Assembly (NCBI RefSeq): GCF_009604375.1 | Contig: NZ_WEGH01000006.1 | Location: 1-64,000, forward strand | DNA: 64,000 bases | Origin: Actinomadura macrotermitis | Lineage (GTDB): Bacteria > Actinomycetota > Actinomycetes > Streptosporangiales > Streptosporangiaceae | Reading direction: 5' to 3' | In this document: positions 13,709 through 21,346 of the stretch, in pieces | Position numbering within the stretch: position 1 is the stretch's first letter | Layout: the number at the start of each line of letters is the position of its first letter | Program-made: the position numbers and the translations under genes | The notes under the pieces: generated by a model | Database searches by the model: none | Seen by the model: the letters and a program-made list of their open reading frames with translations, nothing else | What the model was told of the DNA's origin: nothing

Positions 13709-14554
13709 TCAGCCGCAGTGCTCGTAGGGGCTGGTGTAGGAGGAGGAGCCGACCGACCCGCCCCACTTGACGCAGGCGGCCGCCGCGGTGCGCTTCACCG
13801 GGCCCGCGTAGTAGGAGAAGTCGCCGGAGTCGGTGACTTTCGCGCCGCCTCGTACCTGGAGGTGCGCCGACACCGCCGACGCCTTCCCGAGCCGGATCGA
13901 CTTGAGGGTCGTCACGCAGTTCGCCCGCGTGCGGGGGTTGTAGAGCAGGTAGACCCGGCCGCCGCTCAGCGCGTGGGAGTCGATCACCGAGTAGCCCGAG
14001 CCGCACACCCGGGCCGGCGTGTAGGGGTTGCCGCCGCAGGCGTTGCCGCTGGTGAAGTTCGTGTGCCCGTAGTACGGCACGGCGCGGCCGCCGAGCACGG
14101 CCCGCTGGACGACGCCGTTGAGCCGCTGCTCGTAGTGCAGGTGCGGGCCCGTCACGCCGCCGGTGGCGCCGGCGGCACCGATCCGCTGCCCGGCGGACAC
14201 GCGCTGCCCGGCCGAGACCGACTGGGACGACAAGTGTGCGTACCGGGTCCGCCAGCCGCCGCCGTGGTCGATCTCGACCCACCGGCCGTAGCTGACGTTG
14301 CCCGCGTTGGCGACCCGCGACACGGTGCCGCCGGCCGACGCCAGCACCGGCGTGCCGGTGATGCCCGCCTTCTGGAAGTCGACGGAGTAGCGCGGATTGT
14401 GGCCGGCGAAGGTCGCCGCCGTGACGACCGTCCGGCAGGCGAAGGGGACCTGGAAGCCGGGCGCGGCCAGCGCCGCCGGCGCCACGGTCACCGTCCCGGC
14501 GGCGGTGAGGGTGACGGCGCCGAGCACCATCGAACCTCTGCTGATCTGCCTCAT
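13709..14554 (-). CDS. Secreted M23 family metallopeptidase
   Basis: The 281-residue protein has a signal peptide (hydrophobic core about 8-28, ALAAPG cleavage region) and an M23/LytM domain at about 45-145. The zinc ligands are visible: the His and Asp of HNPRYSVDF and the final His of the HLHY motif. The domain should cleave peptidoglycan cross-bridges or small peptides outside the cell. The C-terminal half (about 150-281) is unassigned, with Cys pairs and a repeated Tyr/Gly pattern, and might bind the cell wall. It is short compared with actinomycete M23 proteins that carry extra CHAP or SH3 domains. No immunity or partner gene is adjacent. Confidence 0.88.
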   Translation of the reverse strand: MRQISRGSMVLGAVTLTAAGTVTVAPAALAAPGFQVPFACRTVVTAATFAGHNPRYSVDFQKAGITGTPVLASAGGTVSRVANAGNVSYGRWVEIDHGGGWRTRYAHLSSQSVSAGQRVSAGQRIGAAGATGGVTGPHLHYEQRLNGVVQRAVLGGRAVPYYGHTNFTSGNACGGNPYTPARVCGSGYSVIDSHALSGGRVYLLYNPRTRANCVTTLKSIRLGKASAVSAHLQVRGGAKVTDSGDFSYYAGPVKRTAAAACVKWGGSVGSSSYTSPYEHCG

Positions 14555-14749
14555 CCGGACGACCTCCGCTGTGCAGGGAGCGCGGGCAGTGAATGATCAA
14601 GCCCGACTCTGACACAGACGCCTCTTCCGTAACAGGCCCGGAAAGTGAAGGGCCGGTTCTGTAGGGGAGAACGGATCGAGCACGGCGGGCCGGGCCATCG
14701 ACGTCCCAGGTTGCGCGGTGATGGCGCCGGCGCAAGATCCGGGAGTCGC

Positions 14750-15406
14750 TCAGGCGCCCACGTAGACGCCCGACTCGATGTCCTCGATCAGCGTCGGGCC
14801 GGTCGGCCGCCACGGCAAGCAGCGCGCGGGTGCGCTCGCTGGAGCCGGTCATGGTCATCGCGAAGTAGTGGGCGACGAGACCGAAGTGACCGGCGGCGCC
14901 TTCCTCGGCGACCGGCACGACGGGCAGGCCGCACATCCGCCCGATCGCCTCGGCGATCGCCCGCGTGGTGACCGCCTCCTCGGCGACCGTGTGCAGCCGC
15001 GTCCCGGCCGGGGACCGCTCGACGCCCAGGCGGATGAGGCGGGCGGCGTCCGAGCGGCGTACGGCCGGCCACCGCGCGGAGCCGTCACCGACATAGCCCG
15101 ACACGCCCTGCTTGCGCGCGGCGGCGACCAGGAAGTTCACAAAGCCCCAGTCACCGGGCCCGTGCACAAACGGCGCGAACCGGATGAGCTCGTTCACACC
15201 CCTGGCCGACGTAGTCGAGCGCGAGGTTCTCAATGCCGCCGCGGTCAGACCCCGGCCGGACCTCCGGGGACTGGTCGGTCTCCACCGCGGACCGGCCCTC
15301 GACCAGGCCCGAGAGCGCGTTGGCGACCATGAGCGGCCGGCCGGAGCCCGCCAACGCCCCGGCCAGGGCCTCGACCGCCGCCCGCTCGGTCCGGTGGATG
15401 TTCCCG
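14750..15406 (-). pseudogene. Broken SDR/NAD-epimerase gene, 5' end lost
   Basis: Three frames together spell the C-terminal two thirds of an extended SDR protein: NIHRTERAAVEAL to ENLALDYVGQG in one frame, then VNELIRFAPFVHGPGDWGF to SSERTRALL in a second, then WRPTGPTLIEDIESGVYVG and a stop in a third. The shifts, each consistent with one extra base, lie near 15200 and 14810. The N-terminal Rossmann region that should carry the GxxGxxG loop is missing and is replaced at 15407 by an IS3 remnant. The gene is non-functional. Relatives act as nucleoside-sugar epimerases or NmrA-like reductases, but this copy's former substrate is unknown. Confidence 0.8.
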
Positions 15407-15875
15407 GCCACCGTCATCGACATCGGCACCCGGCGGCTGGTGGGCTACTCGATGGCCGAGCATATGCGCGCTGATCTGGTCGCCGACGCGCTCGACTCGG
15501 CGGTGCAGGCCTGGAGCGGCGACATCACCGGCGTGATCTTCCACTCCGATCACGGTGGGCAGTGCCACTCGGCGGCGTTCGCTGCCGCGTGCGCGGCGTC
15601 CGGCGTGCAGCAGTCGATGGGAACGGTCGGTTCCGGCGCCAACAACGCCTTGGCCGAGGCGTTCTTCGCCTGCCTGAAACGCGAGATCCTGCCTGCCAGC
15701 GGCTGGTCCAGCACCCTCCAGGCCCGGCTCGCGGTGTTCGGCTGGCTGGACTTCTACAACACCCGTCGCCGCCACTCCGCCCTGGGCTATCTCAGTCCGA
15801 TCGAGTACGAAACACGATCATCTACGCTGGCCGCTGCCGCATCACAACCGGTGTCCACGGTCAGAGCGGAAGCCC
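15407..15875 (+). mobile_element. IS3-family transposase remnant (3' part of orfB)
   Basis: The reading frame from 15407 gives the last part of an IS3-type DDE transposase: ATVIDIGTRRLVGYSM, the second catalytic Asp region FHSDHGGQ, then NNALAEAFFACLKRE with the catalytic Glu, and the TRRRHSALGYLSPIEYE tail. orfA and the first half of orfB are absent. The sequence TGTCCACGGTCAGAG at about 15852 looks like an IS3-type right end, so only the right side of the element remains. It abuts the broken SDR gene on the left and another IS fragment on the right. Confidence 0.85.
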
Positions 15876-15877
15876 CC

Positions 15878-16229
15878 GGCTGGTCGTCGCGGCCGGACAT
15901 CCGGTGCCGGGCAACCACAATGATTGCACCGCCTATCGTGACTCCGGCGCCGACACCACATGCGAGGCGCGCACATCATGGCCGACGGCGGCTACCAAGG
16001 AAACCAGCAGGTCATCATGCCCTACCGGCGGCCCCGCGACGGCGGCGAATTACCCGCCTGGCAGCACGACCTCAACACCATCCATAAGCAGTGCGCACCC
16101 GCATCGGGCACGTCTTCGCACACATGAAGTGGTGGAACATCCTGCATAAACTGCCACCGCAAACGCGACGGTGTGCACCACGCCGCCCGCGGCGTCACCC
16201 TAATGCGCAACCTGGCGATGGCCGACTGA
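15878..16229 (+). mobile_element. IS5-family transposase remnant (C-terminal, frameshifted)
   Basis: Three or four frame changes (near 15967, 16095 and 16150) are needed to read a DDE_Tnp_4-type C terminus: RLVVAAGHPVPGNHNDCTAY, MADGGYQGNQQVIMPYRRP, VRTRIGHVFAHMKWWNIL, and CHRKRDGVHHAARG to RNLAMAD with a stop at 16227. The element is dead and lacks its 5' half. Its stop lies 150 bp from the 3' end of the caspase gene, which marks the left edge of the lower-GC island. Confidence 0.8.
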
Positions 16230-16379
16230 TCCGGCTCTGGGGTGGCACGTCACCGGCAGCATGCCCGGCCGTACTTCTCCATCATACGGGACAGCTTTTA
16301 GGCCTGGCGAGGGCAAACGCGAGGACGCTCTGCTATGTCCGCCGTCTGGCGTGCCCCGGCCCCCTCTCCTGGAAAACGC

Positions 16380-19300
16380 TCAACATGTCTTTTTGTACAT
16401 ATTCTTCGGAGCAAATTGTTGCCACTCAGTCCTCGTAAGGCCGGAGCCCAAAGTCTTGCATACCCAGGTTGCTATGGAGGCCGGATCGAGCGATCGTGAT
16501 TCCACTTGAGTTGGGCCGTCAACGGATAGAAGAAGATCACCCTCAAGAGAAAGCGCGGATGGTCTGCCTGCCGCGTCCGACCCCTTAGCCGGAGCCACGC
16601 CGCTCAGTTCGCCCCTGTTCCAGACAGTCACGGCTTCGCCGCCCATCATGTTGAGTCTTCTTCCGTCCTTGCTGAAACCCATCGCTTCGACGAACGCCAT
16701 GTCGGGCAGTGTGGCCAGCAGCTGCCTTGTTTCAACGTTCCAGACTCGTACCACATCACCCGCATCCTTCGCTGCGATCAGATCGCAGCTTGGAGTGAAA
16801 GCTATTAGAGAAATATACTCCTTAGCGCCCAAGAGAGAGGCACCGCGCTTTCCGGTCTTCCCGTTAAACAATTCAATGTTTTTAGCTCCATCGGATAGCG
16901 CGACCAAGTCCCTCGAACTGCAGTATCCCATACTTCCCGTACCGCTTTCCTCGAAACCATGCTGAAGGGAGTATTCCATGGCGGGGTGACCTTTGGGATC
17001 GAATGCCTTGACCTCATCGCCTGAGGCAACGAGCCCGCCATCCTCGCGAAATTTTATGTCTGCATAGTTGGTATCTATGGTGAAAATCTTCTTCTTTTTC
17101 ACTATATCCCATATACGCGCAGGCTCTCCGGTGTCAAGAAGAATCGCCACTCGGCTACTGTTTCCACTGAAGACTATCTTGAGGACCGACGGGGCCGTCT
17201 CGGGCTGGTACGAGTCGCGCAGGTGCGCAACGAGCCTCCCTGAACGGTCTCGGATCTCTACGGTGCCGTCGGCTTCTCCGAACGCCAAGAGTTGCTCTGA
17301 TGGGTCGACAGCCAGAGCAGTCACCGGCTTGGCTGCGGGAGGGAGCTTGCTATTGAGCGATGAGGCGGCCCGCGTGCTCCACAAGCGGACTGTCCTGTCA
17401 GCGCCACCGGTAGCGATGAGTTGACCGTCCGGGCTGAATGCAAGGGCGCTTACGCTGCCGCGATGTCCAGTGAGGAGCTGGCGCTGCTTGACGTCGCGAC
17501 CATCGAGGCCCCAAAGCCGGACGGAACCATCATCGCTACCAGTCGCGAACATGCGATCAAACGGACCGAAGGCTAGGGCGTTGACTTGAGCGGTGTGGCC
17601 GAAAATCGGAAGGGGGCGCATGTCGCCCTTGATATCATTGAACTGCCAGATCCAGCTGTAACTGAATCGCTCGTTGGCCACGCCTACGGTTTGCTCGTCC
17701 GAGCTGACGGAAACCCGAGATCGCATCATCTCATTCGTTTCAGAGAGCCGGAATGGGATCGGACTAACAGGCGCCTTCAGAAAATTCAGCAATTTCCTTT
17801 TCTTTACATCCCAGACCTCAACGTTGCCCTGGAAATCGGCAACGAGCAGGCGGTCGCCGGCCTTGGTGAATGCCACGGAACTACTCTTTGTCTCGGCCAT
17901 GCTCGTTCCTTCCCGATCCGGGAGCCGATATTTGTGCCACTCAGGAATGCTCCAGAGTTGGGCGTTCACACTGCCGGATGCAACGGCCAGCCATCTGCCG
18001 TCGGGGCTGAACGCAACCGAATAGGGATCTTTTGTATGACCCCAGTACGACTCGACGGGGAGAGACCTTACGAGATGTCTGGTGGCCGTACTCCAGATCC
18101 GTACACCACTTTCCATACCAAGGCTGGCCAAAAGTGTTCCATCGGCGCTGAAGGCAAGAGCATTCGCGCCGTATTCGTGGGCTCCACTGAGAGAGGCGAT
18201 CGCACGCCGTCTCGGGACATCCCACAGGCGCACAGCACCATCGTCCCCCGTGGTGGCCAACAGCTGGCCATCCGGGCTGAATGCGACGGCTTCCACTTCC
18301 CCGGTAGATCCCGTGAACTCACTCAAGAAGTGTTGCCGAGTTGTTCCGAGGAGAGCGGTCCTGGCTTCGTTTGTTTCCGAAACGCGCCAGGCAGCGACCG
18401 CGAGCTTCATCGAGGTTCGAGGATCGGTCGCGTAGGCGGCGTTCGATTCGGCAGCAAGCTGACGGGAGACAGCCGCGTTCCCGGCACCCTTGAGTTCCCG
18501 GTTCTGCAGATAAAAGATAACCACCGCAGCGACGGCAATCAAGCTTGTGATTACGACACCACCGCGGACCAGGCGAGATCTCCGCTGAGATCTCTTGGTG
18601 CTTTCCTCAAGGAACGCTCGTTCGACCGGGGTCCGGTCGACCTGGTCGAGTTCCGCTGTCGCATCCTGGGCTGCCGCAAGCCTGCGAGCCTGGTAAAGGT
18701 AGGAGGAGTCGCGGTGATGGCGTTGCCACTGAGTGGCGTCCTCCACCAGCCGCTGGTAGGTGAGAAGGTTGGTACGGTCCTCCTTGATCCAACCACGCAG
18801 CCTGGGCCAAGCTCTGATGAGGGCTTCGTGAGTGATCTCAACGACGTTCCCATCCGTCGTCAGCAGGCGAGCATTGACGAAAACGTTGAGAAACCTCAGG
18901 TGTGCAGAGTCCGATCGGAGCCTGCCATCGGGGATGAGCTCAGCCATGGGAACTTGGCGCCGACTGTCCTCCGTGCCGTCGCCGAGTCGAACCAGGCGCA
19001 ACAGCATGCGCCGCGCGGCTTTCTGGTCCTCTGCGGAGAGACTCTCGTACACCCTGTCCGCTGTCCGAGCTAGCGCGCTCATGATGCCGCCGGTCGCGTG
19101 GTAGCCCGCCAGGGTGAGAGTACGTCCGTCACTGCGCTGGTAAGTGGCGAGCATCGCGTACGAGAGCAAGGGCAACATGCGTTCTGGGCCCTCACCCGAG
19201 GGCTCGAGACCCATACCGATCTCTTGAAGTACGACATGAGCCAGCCCCTTCTCAAGGGCCAGCCCGGCCTCGTTCGCCGGCTCTTCGATCACCTCGCGGA

Positions 19301-20765
19301 GCTGTCGTTGGTCCATGGCTGGAACGAGCACATGGCGTTGCAATGCCTTGTGCAAATCACCGAAGGTGCTGCAAAGGCTATAGAAGTCGGAGCGGATCCC
19401 GAGGACGACGCGAGCGGGAGCAGGGGGTCGGGATCCGGTGGTGGAACTCAATGTGCACAAAGCCCTGACAAATTGCTCTTGCTCTGACCTGGGCCGATCG
19501 GAAGTGAAAAGTTCCTCGAACTGATCGACGACGAAGACGAGGGGACGTGAGTCTTCGCCCTCCTCAGGTCTTGCTCGCGAGGGAAGGAAATCGGTGACAC
19601 TAGAGCCAACCTCTTTGATCCGCTCTTCGATCTCTGCAGCGGGCACCCCGCTGTGCTCCTCCAAGCGCAGGGCCAACTGATGGACTGGATCGCTCCTCGG
19701 AGTGAAAGAAAGGCAAATGGGGATCCCACCCCCGGTCAAGCCATGCCTCCGGAGGGCGGCGATCAAGCCGGCATGAAGCAGAGACGACTTACCGGCACCG
19801 GATGGCCCCATGACGATCAGGGGCCCTTCCTGCTCGATCTCTGATGAGACGCGTCTCACCAACTCCTGCGTGACTTCCTCACGAGCAAAGAAATAAGCAG
19901 AGTCCGCGACATCGAACGAGGAAAGTCCAAGGTAGGGGCCTCTTCTATTAATGTCCCAGTCAGGAGGAGGCACCGGAGACTCTGGCGTGAGGTACTTCTG
20001 GTTCGCAGCCAGCGGTTGATCACCAGGGAAGTCGATAGCGTGTTTACGTGGTCGCGTCAGTTCGCCGTTCCCCGTGCGACGGAGCAGCGCTTCGTAGATT
20101 TGCTCAAGATTGAAGGTCCGAGGGCCAGCAGCCTCGCCTTCCTTGAGTAGACCTATAAATTCCCCCGTGAAGAGCGTGTGCGACTTATCTTTCGGCGCCC
20201 ATGCGGCAACGTTGTTCCCCGCGGCCGCGAGGACAAAACTTCCTTCGCGGCGGGTCTGTCTGAAGACGTTGTCAAAGGTTCCGTCATAGATAGCATGCGC
20301 TCGACCAGAAAAACAGCAGTCCAATACCACGACGATTAGTCGGGATCTGGCTTTAGCTAATACTTCGGAGACGATCGAATAAGGGAGCGCCTGATACTGG
20401 GCGACCCCCTCCGTGATATCGACGGTAGCCCGCGTCTCCAGATGGAGGTCGCCATTTCTAGCGACGAGGCCGTGTCCGATGTAGTAGAAGAGCAGTACGT
20501 CCTCAGCATCCTGAGCCGCCGCACCCAAGATGTCGGCGAACTCTTGTGGTGTCCCAGGATCAAGGGTGGTGATCAGATGCTCAGGAGCCAGGCCGGCGTT
20601 GTCGATCAGGCAGTGCCCAAGATCGGACACCGTCCGTCGCAGAGATGTGATGGCCGGCAGGTTGCCGAAAGTTTCCGTGCCGGAGCCGACGATCAGCGCC
20701 CGGGAGCCGGCGGAAGCCAAGAGGGCGGCACGGGGTATCACGACCTCTGGGGGGAGTTTGTCCAT
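16380..20765 (-). CDS. Caspase-STAND NTPase-WD40 protein (EACC1-associated type)
   Basis: The 1,461-residue protein starts with a caspase p20-like domain (about 20-250) with dyad His98 in YYIGHGL and Cys151 in LDCCFSG. A STAND-type NTPase follows (about 275-680), with Walker A GPSGAGKS (320-327) and Walker B VVDQFEELF (412-420). A helical region and one likely transmembrane helix (735-753) lead to a WD40 propeller region (about 800-1440) with repeated VRLWD-type ends. Such proteins belong to the actinobacterial conflict systems that use EACC1 and caspase effectors; STAND assembly on a signal sensed by the propeller would activate proteolysis. The divergent gene at 20901 encodes EACC1. Base composition is visibly lower in GC than in flanking core genes, which suggests transfer. 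The target protein is unknown. Confidence 0.9.
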   Translation of the reverse strand: MDKLPPEVVIPRAALLASAGSRALIVGSGTETFGNLPAITSLRRTVSDLGHCLIDNAGLAPEHLITTLDPGTPQEFADILGAAAQDAEDVLLFYYIGHGLVARNGDLHLETRATVDITEGVAQYQALPYSIVSEVLAKARSRLIVVVLDCCFSGRAHAIYDGTFDNVFRQTRREGSFVLAAAGNNVAAWAPKDKSHTLFTGEFIGLLKEGEAAGPRTFNLEQIYEALLRRTGNGELTRPRKHAIDFPGDQPLAANQKYLTPESPVPPPDWDINRRGPYLGLSSFDVADSAYFFAREEVTQELVRRVSSEIEQEGPLIVMGPSGAGKSSLLHAGLIAALRRHGLTGGGIPICLSFTPRSDPVHQLALRLEEHSGVPAAEIEERIKEVGSSVTDFLPSRARPEEGEDSRPLVFVVDQFEELFTSDRPRSEQEQFVRALCTLSSTTGSRPPAPARVVLGIRSDFYSLCSTFGDLHKALQRHVLVPAMDQRQLREVIEEPANEAGLALEKGLAHVVLQEIGMGLEPSGEGPERMLPLLSYAMLATYQRSDGRTLTLAGYHATGGIMSALARTADRVYESLSAEDQKAARRMLLRLVRLGDGTEDSRRQVPMAELIPDGRLRSDSAHLRFLNVFVNARLLTTDGNVVEITHEALIRAWPRLRGWIKEDRTNLLTYQRLVEDATQWQRHHRDSSYLYQARRLAAAQDATAELDQVDRTPVERAFLEESTKRSQRRSRLVRGGVVITSLIAVAAVVIFYLQNRELKGAGNAAVSRQLAAESNAAYATDPRTSMKLAVAAWRVSETNEARTALLGTTRQHFLSEFTGSTGEVEAVAFSPDGQLLATTGDDGAVRLWDVPRRRAIASLSGAHEYGANALAFSADGTLLASLGMESGVRIWSTATRHLVRSLPVESYWGHTKDPYSVAFSPDGRWLAVASGSVNAQLWSIPEWHKYRLPDREGTSMAETKSSSVAFTKAGDRLLVADFQGNVEVWDVKKRKLLNFLKAPVSPIPFRLSETNEMMRSRVSVSSDEQTVGVANERFSYSWIWQFNDIKGDMRPLPIFGHTAQVNALAFGPFDRMFATGSDDGSVRLWGLDGRDVKQRQLLTGHRGSVSALAFSPDGQLIATGGADRTVRLWSTRAASSLNSKLPPAAKPVTALAVDPSEQLLAFGEADGTVEIRDRSGRLVAHLRDSYQPETAPSVLKIVFSGNSSRVAILLDTGEPARIWDIVKKKKIFTIDTNYADIKFREDGGLVASGDEVKAFDPKGHPAMEYSLQHGFEESGTGSMGYCSSRDLVALSDGAKNIELFNGKTGKRGASLLGAKEYISLIAFTPSCDLIAAKDAGDVVRVWNVETRQLLATLPDMAFVEAMGFSKDGRRLNMMGGEAVTVWNRGELSGVAPAKGSDAAGRPSALSLEGDLLLSVDGPTQVESRSLDPASIATWVCKTLGSGLTRTEWQQFAPKNMYKKTC

Positions 20766-20900
20766 TCACCAATTTTATCCAGAACCGCCTCTCCGGCCAG
20801 CCCCTTGTCCTCTAGTGGACATTGCGACAGATCTTCGGTCGGCCATCAGGGAACGGGCTATTCTTGCGACATAGCTCACTCGCCGACAAGGAGTTTCTGA

Positions 20901-21305
20901 ATGAACGTTCGCCTTGAGGTCGACGGCCCCTCGGTGCCGGATCTGCTGCGAGATCTCGCATCGTGGCTCGATCGCGAGCCAGGCCTGGTCGGTCGGGTTG
21001 ATTTGATCGAAAAAGGACCAGAGCCCGGCCAACTGGGTCCGATGCTTGAAGCGCTCCAGTTCACCGTCACCGCCCTCTCCTCTGCCATCGGGGCGTCATC
21101 TTTGATCGTCAATTGGCTACAGTTTCGCAAACCTGATGTCACGATCAGGGTGTTCATAGATCGGGAGGGACAGGTCCTATCCGCCACTGCAGAGAAAGCC
21201 AAGAGCGATGCGGGTGAACTGGAACAGCGTCTCGCGCAAGAACTGAGCAAGGCTGTCGAACAGGAAACCGAGGGAGACTCCGGAGAAGGCCCGACCAGCC
21301 TTTAG
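20901..21305 (+). CDS. Effector-associated constant component 1 (EACC1) protein
   Basis: The 134-residue protein matches the EACC1 pattern as I remember it: a beta-rich start, the WLDREPGLVGRV segment (22-33), PEPGQLGPML (40-49), a hydrophobic helix (about 50-72) ending NWLQFRKPD, then a beta-strand pair and a charged, likely coiled C-terminal helix. EACC1 proteins accompany caspase- or trypsin-type effectors in actinobacterial conflict systems; their biochemical role is unproven. AAGGAG sits 7 bases before the ATG. It is divergent from the caspase-STAND-WD40 gene across a 135-bp shared promoter region, rather than in the same-strand order I would expect. It converges on the transglutaminase-fold gene. 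Confidence 0.8.
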   Translation: MNVRLEVDGPSVPDLLRDLASWLDREPGLVGRVDLIEKGPEPGQLGPMLEALQFTVTALSSAIGASSLIVNWLQFRKPDVTIRVFIDREGQVLSATAEKAKSDAGELEQRLAQELSKAVEQETEGDSGEGPTSL

Positions 21306-21346
21306 GACGGATGGACTCCGGGTACCGCGCTTGCATGCCTCACTGC

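Noticed and set aside
13536..15233. A 565-codon minus-strand frame through M23 and the SDR remnant
   Set aside because: It fuses SDR pseudogene sequence with a wrong-frame reading of the M23 gene, whose proper frame has a signal peptide and zinc ligands.
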